Of a DNA stretch of 64,000 nucleotides, positions 26,757 through 35,222 are shown in pieces; position 1 is the first letter of the stretch; every line of letters begins with the position of its first letter. The notes below the pieces were generated by a model. That model ran no database searches. It had not been told where the DNA came from and was given only the letters and a program-made list of their open reading frames with translations. Location: NCBI GenBank assembly GCA_963809245.1, contig CAWEIU010000007.1, forward strand, positions 1 through 64,000, given 5' to 3'. The DNA is from Roseiarcus sp963809245. Its GTDB lineage: Bacteria > Pseudomonadota > Alphaproteobacteria > Rhizobiales > Beijerinckiaceae. A program made the position numbers and the translations under genes.

Positions 26757-26849
26757 CGGCGCCGGAGCGCACGGCGTAGGCGGGTCCAGCCAGCCGCCGC
26801 GAACTTCTCCCTATCCCCCCAGCCAATTTCGCGGGCGTAGCGGTCGCCG

Positions 26850-27722
26850 CTACATGCGGAAGTCCTCGCCGAGATAGAACCGACGCACGTCGGGGTGCGC
26901 GACGATCTCCTCGGGGGATCCTTCCGTCAGCACATGGCCGCTATGGATGATGTAGGCCCGGTCGATCAGCCCGAGCGTCTCGCGGACGTTGTGGTCGGTG
27001 ATCAGAACGCCGATGCCGCGTCCCTTGAGATGGCGCACCAGATCCTGAATGTCGCCGACCGCGATCGGATCGATGCCCGCGAAGGGCTCGTCCAGCAGCA
27101 TGAACGACGGCTTGCCGGCCAGCGCGCGCGCGATCTCGCAGCGCCGCCGCTCACCGCCCGAGAGCGCGATCGAGGGCGACTTGCGCAGACGCGCGATGTC
27201 GAACTCCTCGAGCAGCGAATTGAGCATGTCCTCCCGCGCCTTGCGGTCGGGCTCGTTGACCTCCAGCACGGCGCGAATGTTGTCCTCGACGTTGAGGCCG
27301 CGAAAAATCGACGCTTCCTGCGGGAGGTACCCGATGCCGAGCCGCGCCCTTTGATACATGGGCAGCGTCGTCACCGGGAAGCCGTCGAGTTCGATAGCGC
27401 CCTTGTCCGGCTTGACGAGGCCGGTGATCATATAAAAGACGGTCGTCTTGCCGGCGCCGTTCGGGCCGAGCAGGCCGACGGCTTCGCCGCGGCGCACGGA
27501 TAGGCTCACGTCCTGCACCACAGCGCGCGCGCCGTAGCTCTTGCCGAGGTTGTAGACGGCGAGAGACCCCTCGACCGCGGCTGACGCCGCGGGAGCGTCG
27601 CCCGCGCCGATCGCTTGCGCGAACGCCTGCTCGTCGATCGGCGAAGGGCCGCTCAAGCGCTCGGACTCCGTGAGGGGTTGCGGTCGTGCGCCATTGGGGG
27701 TCGGCGAAAGGGAGGGAGGCAA
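26850..27722 (-). CDS. lptB: LptB, LPS export ABC transporter ATP-binding protein
   Basis: 290 residues. After a ~50-residue variable N-terminus: LAVYNLGKSYGARAVVQDVSLSVRRGEAVGLLGPNGAGKTTVFYMITGLV (Walker A), the LptB-specific GYLPQEASIFRGL Q-loop, signature LSGGERRRCEIARAL, Walker B SFMLLDEPFAGIDPIAV, and DHNVRETLGLIDRAYII. It powers LPS extraction from the inner membrane with LptFGC. It follows lptA by 6 bases in the lptC-lptA-lptB operon. rpoN, often the next gene in alphaproteobacteria, is not here; the neighbour is convergent ptsH. Confidence 0.95.
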   Translation of the reverse strand: MPPSLSPTPNGARPQPLTESERLSGPSPIDEQAFAQAIGAGDAPAASAAVEGSLAVYNLGKSYGARAVVQDVSLSVRRGEAVGLLGPNGAGKTTVFYMITGLVKPDKGAIELDGFPVTTLPMYQRARLGIGYLPQEASIFRGLNVEDNIRAVLEVNEPDRKAREDMLNSLLEEFDIARLRKSPSIALSGGERRRCEIARALAGKPSFMLLDEPFAGIDPIAVGDIQDLVRHLKGRGIGVLITDHNVRETLGLIDRAYIIHSGHVLTEGSPEEIVAHPDVRRFYLGEDFRM

Positions 27723-27728
27723 GCGTTT

Positions 27729-28376
27729 TTACTTCTGCGCTTTGGCTTTGTCACCGTCTCCCGAGCCGGAGCCGGGGATGAACAGTCCTCTGACCCAACT
27801 CGCCGCAGAGCCGGTGTCGACGGTCGCCTGGCCGGTCGTCAGGTCGTAGGTCAGTTTGTCGCCCTTGGTGATGTTGCCGCCGTCGCTGAGGGTGACGTTG
27901 CCAATCATCCAGACCTTGTTCTGCGCCTTGTCGTAGGCGGCCGTGTCGCCGGTCGCCACCTGCGTCTTGGAAAGGACCGTGACCGGGCCGGTGGCGTCGA
28001 GATGTTTGACCCTGCTGGAGCTCGCGCCGGGCCCGGCGGGCGCGGCGGCGGGGGCTGCGTCGGCGGTCTGGCCCTGCTCGGGAGCCTTCTCCATGAAGAT
28101 GGTCATCCCCGAGCAGGTCATTTTGGTGTCGCCTTGGATGACGACGACATTGCCGGTGTAGATCGCCTTCTGCTCCTTGTCGAAATAGACGAGCTTGTCC
28201 GCTTCGATCGAGATCGGCTCCTTCGAATTGGTGCCCGGCAGCAACGGCGTCGACGAGCTCGATTTGGCGTCGGCCTTCGCCTCCGACTTGGCGGGAGCCG
28301 CCGCAGCGGCGCATGCGGCGCCCAGCGTGACGGCGAGCGCCGCCGCCCTGGCGAGCCGCGAATCGAGGATTGTCAT
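27729..28376 (-). CDS. lptA: LptA/OstA-like periplasmic LPS transport protein
   Basis: 215 residues. A signal peptide (MTILDSRLARAAALAVTLGAACAAAAA) is followed by the OstA-like beta-jellyroll: PISIEADKLVYFDKEQKAIYTGNVVVIQGDTKMTCSGMTIFME ... VKHLDATGPVTVLSKTQVATGDTAAYDKAQNKVWMIGNVTLSDGGNITKGDKLTYDLTTGQATV. It bridges LPS from LptC to the outer-membrane LptD across the periplasm. The ATG overlaps the lptC stop by four bases (ATGA). An Ala/Lys-rich spacer and an inserted Ala/Pro run near residue 105 are typical for high-GC homologues. Confidence 0.93.
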   Translation of the reverse strand: MTILDSRLARAAALAVTLGAACAAAAAPAKSEAKADAKSSSSTPLLPGTNSKEPISIEADKLVYFDKEQKAIYTGNVVVIQGDTKMTCSGMTIFMEKAPEQGQTADAAPAAAPAGPGASSSRVKHLDATGPVTVLSKTQVATGDTAAYDKAQNKVWMIGNVTLSDGGNITKGDKLTYDLTTGQATVDTGSAASWVRGLFIPGSGSGDGDKAKAQK

Positions 28377-29116
28377 GGATTGCTTCCCTTCATTTCGGCC
28401 GCGGCGCCCTCGCGGTCGTCGGTCTTGAAGAGCGACCGGACATGTCCGGCGAAAGTGAGTTCTTCGCCGTTGTTGCGCGCCAGCGCGGAATCGCCGGTGA
28501 TCGTCGTTCCGTTGGACATCACGACGGTCACCGGCTTATCGGATTTGTAGACCCCATTCTTGAAATCGACGTTGGCGCTGTCGAGACTGACGTCGTAGTT
28601 GGCGTTGTGGATGTGGACATCCTGCGACACGTCGAGCGTCTGTTTGACGCTGTCGTAAAAACCGATCGCGGCGGTGATGTGCACCGTCTGATTGTCCGCC
28701 ATGCCGAGCTCGCCGTCGATCTCGCGCAGTTCGACCATGGTCGGCCGCGTCACGTCCTGGATCGCCTTGGCGGCGTTGACGACATAGGCGCGCCCATCCT
28801 GGCGCACGCCGGTCAGCCGCGGCCGACCCATCGTGATCTTCATGCCGTCGATGCCCAAGCTGTCGATCGAAACTTCGCCCGGAAGATTGCGAAACGGATT
28901 GAAGAGCGCGCCGAGCACCAGGACTGCGACGGCGAGAACGAGGCTCGTCGGAGCGGCGACGCGCAGAATGCGGACGAGGCGGGAATGGCGGCGGGCAGCC
29001 CCAAAGGCGCGCACGCGCGCCTCTTCGCCTCCGCCCGGCGCACGCACGCCGGCGGCAAAACCGCGATCCCGCGACGCCCCTTGCGCTCTCGATGCTGGCG
29101 CCGACATACCACCCAC
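28373..29116 (-). CDS. lptC: LptC, LPS export ABC transporter periplasmic protein
   Basis: 247 residues: a ~55-residue basic cytoplasmic N-terminus, one membrane anchor (APTSLVLAVAVLVLGALF) and a periplasmic jellyroll (ITMGRPRLTGVRQDGRAYVVNAAKAIQDVTRPTMVELREIDGEL ... GVYKSDKPVTVVMSNGTTITGDSALARNNGEELTFAGHV). LptC receives LPS from LptBFG and passes it to LptA. First gene of lptC-lptA-lptB. Start ATG 29116 or 29107. Confidence 0.92.
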   Translation of the reverse strand: MGGMSAPASRAQGASRDRGFAAGVRAPGGGEEARVRAFGAARRHSRLVRILRVAAPTSLVLAVAVLVLGALFNPFRNLPGEVSIDSLGIDGMKITMGRPRLTGVRQDGRAYVVNAAKAIQDVTRPTMVELREIDGELGMADNQTVHITAAIGFYDSVKQTLDVSQDVHIHNANYDVSLDSANVDFKNGVYKSDKPVTVVMSNGTTITGDSALARNNGEELTFAGHVRSLFKTDDREGAAAEMKGSNP

Positions 29117-29274
29117 GTTCTTTTGCGGCCCCCCCGCATGGCGCCGCGTATCATACGGACAGCGCCAATGAAACGAATGAATGGCGAAGTTAGGGCGCCA
29201 AGCGCGCTGGACCGCCTTAGCCGATTGCGTCGCACAGCCTTTTGCGCTTAATGCCCTTCCGGGTCGCCCTCCAA

Positions 29275-29350
29275 GGGCCGGTAGCTCAATGGTTAGAGCC
29301 GGCCGCTCATAACGGTCTGGTTGGGGGTTCGAGTCCCTCCCGGCCCACCA
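29275..29350 (+). tRNA. tRNA with anticodon CAT, probably tRNA-Ile2
   Basis: A 76-nt cloverleaf with encoded CCA: acceptor GGGCCGG/CCGGCCC, D-arm GCTC-AATGGTTA-GAGC, anticodon stem GGCCG/CGGTC with loop CTCATAA (anticodon CAT), T-arm GGGGGTTCGAGTCCCTC. It is not the initiator: the acceptor starts with a paired G-C. The short 8-base D-loop (AATGGTTA) resembles isoleucine tRNA-Ile2, whose C34 is modified by TilS to read AUA; elongator Met remains possible. Confidence 0.88.
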
Positions 29351-29705
29351 TCCCCGAAATCGTCGTTGATTTCATTGGAACTTTTTCCTCTATTTCTCCC
29401 GCGGACGGGGCCGTGAAATTCTGTGGGAGGATTTTGTTCCTCGTGAGCGGGGGCCCTTGCAAGGGTGCCGCCCACGAGTATCGACGACTGTCTCTCCACC
29501 AGTTCATCGAGGTTTGTGGGGATACGTCGGTCCCTAAGCGGAAGACGCTCGCCGCCGCGCGGCCGTGCAATTCCTATCGCAACCTCATCCATCCCGGGCG
29601 CTCGCAAAGGCTTGGCGAGGTCTGCACACGGTGCACCGCCGATCTGGCGGCCAGTGCGCTATCAAACATCGTGGACGATCTGGCATAAGGGCACATCCGA
29701 CCCCT
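29351..29705. other. intergenic stretch downstream of the CAT tRNA, no gene seen
   Basis: About 355 bases between the tRNA 3' end and the stop of the DUF3037 gene. Open frames are short and lack family similarity. It is a plausible junction between core DNA and the HipA/DUF3037 accessory segment, but I see no duplicated tRNA 3' end inside the window. Confidence 0.45.
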
Positions 29706-30560
29706 TTAATGCTTGTCCGCATCACCCTCGTGAGCGTGAATTTCGTCTGCCAGACGTGCAACCAAGTCCTGCGTACTGTCTTCTTCAACGATTGTCGGGT
29801 GGCACGCGGCCTTCTCCAATATCTTTCGGGCCGCATTGTATGCGTCGGCAATCTCGGGATTTGACGGCGGGCCAAGCACTAAGTTGAGGGCGACTTCGTC
29901 GGTCAACCCCTCGGCCACGCTGTCTAGGTGACCACGAATGCGATGCGCCTTCTTCTTGACTTCAGCTGCGTCGGCAAGATCAAGCGAGATCGCCTCAATG
30001 GCGTGCCACTTCCCGTTCTTCCAGGTGTGTTCCAGCGTGATTTCTTCAACCGAGCCTCGAAAAGTGTGCTCCTCGAAGCGGTCGGCGATTTTCAGCTCTT
30101 CTAGCCTTTCGCGGATCGGCTTCCATACGTCCGCATCGTCACGACGGCGAACTCCGTGCTTGTCGTGGCGCGTGACGAAACGATCGTAGAGCTGGTCGAG
30201 CGTCGCCGCTGCATCGCGCGTGATGCCCGATCCGGGCGGCGACCACTGGAAGGAGCTGTCGTCCGCCACCAACGCCTTGCGCGCGAATGCCACTGCGTCG
30301 GGCGACGACTGGAAGAGACCAGCCGACTTCTCGCTCTTCGCCAACTGCTCGATGGCAGTTTTGACGGCGCGCAGCGCTTCCTTGAACGCCTTCTCATCAA
30401 AGGCCGGGAAGACGCTCGAAACCCTCCCATAAGTGGAGCGGAACTTGGACTTCAAGCCGGTTGCGGCATGAAGGACGACGCCCACGTTGACGAACTCCCC
30501 GGTCATCACGTCGTGCACGTAACGCAGGACCGTGTAGCTGTAGGTCTCACGTCCCGACAT
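29706..30560 (-). CDS. DUF3037 domain protein
   Basis: 284 residues from ATG 30560 (12 more codons upstream are possible). The N-terminus ETYSYTVLRYVHDVMTGEFVNVGVVLHAATGLKSKF is the DUF3037 signature (tyrosine-rich strand plus GEFVNVGVVL). The rest is a mixed helical/beta region without known motifs. The start overlaps the end of the HipA-like kinase gene by 14 bases, so the two are co-translated. The DUF3037/HipA-like pairing is a recurrent two-gene unit in bacteria; its role is not established, though a toxin-antitoxin-like or defence role has to be considered. Confidence 0.8.
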   Translation of the reverse strand: MSGRETYSYTVLRYVHDVMTGEFVNVGVVLHAATGLKSKFRSTYGRVSSVFPAFDEKAFKEALRAVKTAIEQLAKSEKSAGLFQSSPDAVAFARKALVADDSSFQWSPPGSGITRDAAATLDQLYDRFVTRHDKHGVRRRDDADVWKPIRERLEELKIADRFEEHTFRGSVEEITLEHTWKNGKWHAIEAISLDLADAAEVKKKAHRIRGHLDSVAEGLTDEVALNLVLGPPSNPEIADAYNAARKILEKAACHPTIVEEDSTQDLVARLADEIHAHEGDADKH

Positions 30561-31365
30561 TGAGAGCCCTCCTGCACTCGGCAACGCAGTCGTCAATGCG
30601 GTCTCGGCACTCCTTGATCCGCGCCACGGCGAAAGCCGTTAGTTGGGGGTCCGTGGCCCATTCCGCCGGAAGAGAGGCTTCATATGCCTCGATCTGACGG
30701 TCTGACAAGGCCGCCCATGCTCCCCGTAGCGGGCCAAAATCCAATTCCTTCGCATTCTTAATAAGTTGAACGGCGAAAATATGGACTCCCGGGGTCACCA
30801 AACCGTTAATGCCCCCGAGCGCCCAAGGCGGCGCCGGTTTGAGGAAGAGCCGATAATCTTGGAACGCCATTTCGTGGTCGATCAGCCGGAAGCTGTCACC
30901 GCGCACCAGGATGTTGGGTTTCATCCCCCCACGATCGCTGTTGCCAATCACCGCATCGAAGAAGAAGATCGCCAGCGCCATCTGGCGAAACTCATCTCCG
31001 ATAAGCTTGCGACCAGCCGACCATGTCGCGAAGCCCTCAGTGACGAATGTGGAGCCGAACGCAGGTGGCGAACTCCCGGTTACGATCTTGCGGGCGCGCG
31101 GGTCCTCGAGGCTGTCCGCGAACGCCTGCTCCCACGTCACGATGACGGGCGTTGGGGTCGGCAGTCCAAGGTCGGCGGCAAGCTGCGAGGCAATCAGTTC
31201 GGCGCAGAGAGAACTTTTCGTGCATTCCCCTCCGGTGGCGAACTTAACCACCGCTTCCACCGTGTTGCCGCCCGATTTCTCGCAGCCTAGGAGGAGGGGA
31301 GACGTGCGACCAGCGGTCATAACCGCATGAAATTGAACGGCCTCAACGCGCTCAATCTGGATCAT
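30547..31365 (-). CDS. HipA-like protein kinase
   Basis: 272 residues. A kinase of the HipA/PI3K-like fold without the HipA N-subdomain 1: VEAVVKFATGG (beta-strand with the ATP-binding Lys), ELIASQLAADLGLPTPTPVIV, then the catalytic loop FFFDAVIGNSDRGGMKPNILV with Asp and Asn, and the metal Asp in FRLIDHEMAF. HipA kinases phosphorylate translation-related targets such as GltX. No HipB antitoxin is adjacent; the partner is the overlapping DUF3037 gene. Upstream lies a ~790-base non-coding stretch. Confidence 0.8.
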   Translation of the reverse strand: MIQIERVEAVQFHAVMTAGRTSPLLLGCEKSGGNTVEAVVKFATGGECTKSSLCAELIASQLAADLGLPTPTPVIVTWEQAFADSLEDPRARKIVTGSSPPAFGSTFVTEGFATWSAGRKLIGDEFRQMALAIFFFDAVIGNSDRGGMKPNILVRGDSFRLIDHEMAFQDYRLFLKPAPPWALGGINGLVTPGVHIFAVQLIKNAKELDFGPLRGAWAALSDRQIEAYEASLPAEWATDPQLTAFAVARIKECRDRIDDCVAECRRALNVGT

Positions 31366-32159
31366 GGGCGGCTGTGCTCCACGCCCGGCGCGCTAAAGCA
31401 CAATCACGGCCTCATTGACCCGGTTGCTCCCCAACAAGAAGTCGCGTGTGAATCGCCCCTCATCGACCAACCATTGTCCCCTAATGTCCGATTCGATTTC
31501 CGATCACTATCGGAGCCGATGGCGAGGCTGGCAAGGCGTATTCTCAAGGCAATATAGTGGAAAGGAAATGAGCCCATCGTGTTCCTCGTGGTGGGACCTT
31601 TTGGCCGGTGAAAATTTTCGCGGCCGAGTCGCTCATCTGGAGCCGCCCCTTTCGGGTGAAAAGTTGCGACCGGTGGCGGCGGACGGCCGGCGAGCGCTCC
31701 AATCGCAATTCTGCCCGCTCCGATCGCTCGCCGCGAATGGCTCCGCCAGGCCCGCCAAGGGATCGCCAGTGACGGCCACAAGCGCCCGCCAGCGGGGCGC
31801 TATTCGAGCCAGTGGGGCCTTTCGAGTGCGGAGCCGTTCCCGCTTGTTAATCGTGTGGGGTCCGAGCGCCGATCGGCGCAGGCAACGTCCTGATTGCATT
31901 CGCGTTGGCGGGGTCAATCCCAGACGCTTATTCACCGTCGCGCCGGTCGAATCGTCCTTTTTGCTAACGTAAAATATGGAGGGGCGACGACGGGCAGCCG
32001 CCGACCTCGATCGACTCAATTCTGTCCAGTTGCCGGCTCAGCCGGTTATCCGCCGCCACCATGGCCGGCGCTGAGCCGTCGGAAGCCGTTCGGCCAGGCC
32101 TCGCCAGTCATCCCGATCCGCTCGCAATGGCTAGCCCTCACCTCGGCGCTGGCGCTAGT
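31366..32159. other. long intergenic stretch, no supported gene
   Basis: Nearly 800 bases between the HipA-like gene and the DoxX-like gene. Frames such as 31415-31972 (plus) and 31633-32019 (minus) are open only because of high GC; their translations are Arg/Ser/Pro-rich without domains. The stretch looks like decayed or insertion-derived DNA, but no terminal inverted repeats or transposase residues were recognised. Confidence 0.45.
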
Positions 32160-32495
32160 CTACCCTCGGATCGTTACCGCAACCGCCGCCGCCGCCAGGA
32201 CGACGGCGCCCGGCAGGTGCGTCCAGTCGCGATGACGGATCAGCGTCATCACCGCGGCCAGAAGGATCGCGGCGCTGCCGATCGCGCCGGCACGCGACGT
32301 AGCTGGGATCAGCAGCAGCAATCCTGCGGTCACCTCGAGCCCGCCCGTCACCCGATGAAAACCGGCCGGATACCCCCAACGCGCGAAGGAGTTGCGGACC
32401 GATCCAGGACCGACGAAGTTGACCGCCCCTGCCCCGATCATCACGATGCCGAGCGCGATCGGAAGCCAGACCGCGATGAGTTTGACACCCTGCAT
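32160..32495 (-). CDS. small DoxX-like four-helix membrane protein
   Basis: 111 residues with about four hydrophobic helices (WLPIALGIVMIGAGAVNF; GGLEVTAGLLLLIPA; AGAIGSAAILLAAVMTLI; GAVVLAAAAVAVTI) and the DoxX-family spacing with RWGYPAGFHRVTGGLEV between helices 1 and 2. The biochemical role of these proteins is poorly defined. ATG 32495 has AAGGAG upstream; the longer frame adds a non-similar N-terminus. It follows the ester cyclase-like gene by 37 bases, sharing its promoter with the twin TetR-type operators. Confidence 0.75.
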   Translation of the reverse strand: MQGVKLIAVWLPIALGIVMIGAGAVNFVGPGSVRNSFARWGYPAGFHRVTGGLEVTAGLLLLIPATSRAGAIGSAAILLAAVMTLIRHRDWTHLPGAVVLAAAAVAVTIRG

Positions 32496-32532
32496 GGCAG
32501 CTTGCTCCTTGTTGGCCGCTGGATCGGCTGCG

Positions 32533-32958
32533 TTACGACGGCTGGCCAAGCGGCGGCACGGCGCCGACCTGGCTGAAGATGTCTAGTGTGTTGAGCTCGT
32601 CCCAGTGCTCGACAAAACGGCCGTCCTTGACCAGCCAGATGTCGATCGAGCGCATGGCAAAGGCGTTGCCCGTCGCGGGATAGCCAAAGAAGTTCCCAGT
32701 ATGCGTGCCCTCATAGCGGTAGCGGCCCACCACGCGCGTGCCGTCCGCCGAGACGAAGACATCTTCGGCGAACACCTTGAGGTCCGGCACGCCCGCGATG
32801 ATCGCGCCGAAGGCCTTCTTGACGCCCTCCTGACCGGGCTCGGCGAAGGGGTTGTGGTTCACATAGCCGGGCGCGACGATTTCATCGAAGCGCGACACGT
32901 CGTGGCTGGACACGATCTCGGCGAACAGGTGGCCGAGCTTGACATGATCGGTTGACAT
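32533..32958 (-). CDS. SnoaL-like/ester cyclase family protein
   Basis: 141 residues in the NTF2-like fold: HLFAEIVSSHDVSRFDEIVAPGYVNHNP, GVKKAFGAIIAGVPDLKVFAEDVF, GTRVVGRYRYEGTHTGNFFGYPATGNAFAMRSIDIWLVKDGRFVEHWDELN. This matches the ester cyclase/SnoaL group, whose members isomerise or cyclise polyketide-type substrates or simply bind small molecules. It starts 20 bases from the nearer operator, is divergent from tetR, and is probably repressed by it with the DoxX-like gene. Confidence 0.85.
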   Translation of the reverse strand: MSTDHVKLGHLFAEIVSSHDVSRFDEIVAPGYVNHNPFAEPGQEGVKKAFGAIIAGVPDLKVFAEDVFVSADGTRVVGRYRYEGTHTGNFFGYPATGNAFAMRSIDIWLVKDGRFVEHWDELNTLDIFSQVGAVPPLGQPS

Positions 32959-32977
32959 CGGCGACTCCTCCTCTAAA

Positions 32978-33027
32978 CGAGACCAATCAGTCTCGCATTG
33001 CCTAGATAGCGAGACTGCTAAGTCTCG
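32978..33027. promoter_or_regulatory. twin palindromic operators for the adjacent TetR regulator
   Basis: Two perfect inverted repeats with identical arms: CGAGAC-N6-GTCTCG at 32978-32995 and at 33010-33027, centres 32 bases apart (three helical turns). They fill the 82-base gap between the divergent ester cyclase and tetR starts and must overlap both promoters. This is the classic arrangement for a TetR dimer pair repressing itself and its neighbour. Confidence 0.8.
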
Positions 33028-33040
33028 TCAAGGAGCGTTC

Positions 33041-33631
33041 ATGGCAAATGCGACCTCGCAACGACCCGGACGGGTTCTCGATCCCGCCAAGCGCGCGGCA
33101 ATTCTTGACGGCGCGCGTGCGGTGTTCATGCGCGAGGGGTTCGCGCAAGGTTCGATGGATGCTGTCGCCGCCGAGGCCGGCGTGGGCAAGCAGACCATCT
33201 ATCGCCACTTCCGATCGAAAGAGGCGCTGGTGGAGGCGCTGGTCGAGGCGATGTGTGCGCCGGAGGTCCTCCTGCCGCCGCCCAGCTCGCTGCCTGCCCG
33301 GGAGCGGCTGCGCGAACTGCTCCTCACGTTCGCGGCCGGGGTCGCTGGCGCGGACAGCGTCCGCCTTTACCGCGCCATTGTCGCGGAGGCGGACCGAATG
33401 CCGGGACTGGGGCGCCTTTTTTGGGAGGCGGGGCCGCGCCAGGTCCGCGCCGTGATCGCGCAGCTATGGGCGGAAAATCACGATGCCGCGACAGCGCCCA
33501 TCGTCGCCGAGCAACTCGTCCAGCTCGCGCTGGGCGACGCGTATCAGGAGCTAGTCCTGGGGACCGGATCGCCCGCGCCCGAGATCTTTGAGCGCCAGAT
33601 CGACGCGGCGCTCGCTCTCCTGCGACACTGA
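33041..33631 (+). CDS. TetR/AcrR family transcriptional regulator
   Basis: 196 residues. TetR HTH at ~17-63: RAAILDGARAVFMREGFAQGSMDAVAAEAGVGKQTIYRHFRSKEALVEALVE. The C-terminal ligand/dimer domain (SVRLYRAIVAEADRMPGLGRLFWEAGPRQV) resembles the TetR_C_7/AefR-like group. AAGGAG lies shortly before ATG 33041. It is divergent from the ester cyclase/DoxX pair across two CGAGAC-N6-GTCTCG palindromes that are its evident operators. The ligand is unknown. Confidence 0.93.
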   Translation: MANATSQRPGRVLDPAKRAAILDGARAVFMREGFAQGSMDAVAAEAGVGKQTIYRHFRSKEALVEALVEAMCAPEVLLPPPSSLPARERLRELLLTFAAGVAGADSVRLYRAIVAEADRMPGLGRLFWEAGPRQVRAVIAQLWAENHDAATAPIVAEQLVQLALGDAYQELVLGTGSPAPEIFERQIDAALALLRH

Positions 33632-33830
33632 CGTCCCGCCGGCCTCCGCACGCCGCTACGGGTGGGGCTGGATCCACCGCCTCGGATCCGCAGCCGGGTC
33701 CATGGACGGTGAAGCAGCGTCAGCCCGTGAGCGCATGCGCAATTCGTATCCGCCAGTTCGTGCCTCAATGGGCGTCAATCAGGATCGTTGATCCGGGGGC
33801 CAAGGGGATGAGCGCTCTGCGGAGATGGCG

Positions 33831-35222
33831 TCAATCGATCGAGACGATTGCGCCCGCGCAGCGTTCGATTTGTCGGGCGATATCCGGAGCGCCCGTCATT
33901 TCGCCAAAACTCCCACGCGTCAAAGGGCCAAACGCCAACAGGTCCGGATGCGCAACGCCGTCTCGAGAGATCACGCGGCTTTCCAGATCGACGGCGAGGC
34001 CGGTTCCGACTTCGTCCAGCCTGGCCAGTCCGCGATCGACAAGCTGACCGATCAGCGGCTCCTGTTGGACGTTCCTGCCGGGACCGACGCACAGCACGAC
34101 CGCGTCGAACGACTGCGTGACGGGCGCCGCCGCTCTTCGGCGCAATGTCGCCACCAACTTTCCCTGCGCCGCATCGAGAGACGCGAGCCCGGCTTTGTCC
34201 ACGACAAGCCGCCCACGCCGGCGCCAATCCTCCACGAGTTCGTGGAGCTGCGGCGCGATCCTGAAACGGTGAACCTCCCAGAACGGCAGGAGACGCTGCG
34301 CGACGCGACGCTGTTCGCGCGGCGGCAGAGCGCGCCAGATCTGGCGCAACTTGGATCGCAGGCCGTCCACGACAGGCTGCCAGCCGAAGCGCCCGCCATA
34401 TTGACGGATCCGCCGCCGCGTCAATCGAAGCAGCCCGATCGCAGTGTCCGGCGCCGGTTCTCCCGCGAGAATGTCGATGTCGTCGACGAACAAGCCGTGC
34501 GGACGAGCCAGCAACCCACGGCGAGAGATGGCGGTGATCTGTCCCTGATGCCCGGCGTCGGATAGCGTGGCGATCGCATCCGCCATGGTCAGCCCGGTTC
34601 CGACAACGAGCACGCTGTGGTGCGCGCCGATCGCCGCCATCGCGTAAGGCGCCCAGGGGTTGCCGACGAAACCTGAATGCCGCAGCGCCGCTGGGCTGAC
34701 CGGACACGGCAACGTCGGGCTCGAATGTCCGATGCACAGGGCGACCTTGTCGGCGGTCAATCGCGCTCCAGTCGACAGCTCCACCACCCAGCCCGGTCCG
34801 TCCGGATGGATCGCGACAGCCCGCGCACGATGATGACGCAACGCGTGGCGAAGATCACTTGCCGCCATCGTTCGCGTCAGCGTGTCGAGCACATAGTCGC
34901 CGAACGCGCCGCGCGCGACATAGTGATGGCCGCGCGAATCGGTGCTGGCGGCGTCGGGCAGCCGCCCGCTCTCATGCAGCCACCGCGTCAGATGGTCTGG
35001 GTCCTCCTTGAAGAGGCTCATCCGGTCGCTCGGCACGTTGATGCGATGAACGGGATCCGGCGTCCCATAGGCGATGCCGTGGCCGAGCTCGGAATTCGGT
35101 TCGACAACGTCGATCTCGAGCGGCCTTGTTGCGGCCCTCACCGCGTGGACGCTCAGCGCCGCGCCGGTGAACCCGCCGCCGACCACCACAAGACGAAGCG
35201 GCCTCGAATGCTCGGTCGTCAT
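33831..35222 (-). CDS. FAD/NAD(P)-binding oxidoreductase of module D
   Basis: 463 residues. N-terminal dinucleotide fold LRLVVVGGGFTGAALSVHAVR, then the EPNSELGHGIAYGTPDPVHRINVPSDRMSLF motif of the NAD_binding_9-type FAD/NAD(P)-binding family, a second Rossmann motif (SVLVVGTGLTMADAIATLSDAGH) and FDAVVLCVGPGRN near the C-terminus. These proteins resemble N-hydroxylating or thioredoxin-reductase-like flavoenzymes, but their reactions are mostly unknown. Its ATG overlaps the DUF1116 stop (ATGA), making it the last gene of the tauABC-like operon. It may serve as an electron donor or as the oxidoreductase of the pathway. Confidence 0.82.
   Translation of the reverse strand: MTTEHSRPLRLVVVGGGFTGAALSVHAVRAATRPLEIDVVEPNSELGHGIAYGTPDPVHRINVPSDRMSLFKEDPDHLTRWLHESGRLPDAASTDSRGHHYVARGAFGDYVLDTLTRTMAASDLRHALRHHRARAVAIHPDGPGWVVELSTGARLTADKVALCIGHSSPTLPCPVSPAALRHSGFVGNPWAPYAMAAIGAHHSVLVVGTGLTMADAIATLSDAGHQGQITAISRRGLLARPHGLFVDDIDILAGEPAPDTAIGLLRLTRRRIRQYGGRFGWQPVVDGLRSKLRQIWRALPPREQRRVAQRLLPFWEVHRFRIAPQLHELVEDWRRRGRLVVDKAGLASLDAAQGKLVATLRRRAAAPVTQSFDAVVLCVGPGRNVQQEPLIGQLVDRGLARLDEVGTGLAVDLESRVISRDGVAHPDLLAFGPLTRGSFGEMTGAPDIARQIERCAGAIVSID

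Noticed and set aside
31415..31972. 185-codon ORF
   Set aside because: Composition is Arg/Ser/Pro-rich, no domain or ribosome site, and the opposite strand is equally open; typical of GC-rich non-coding DNA.
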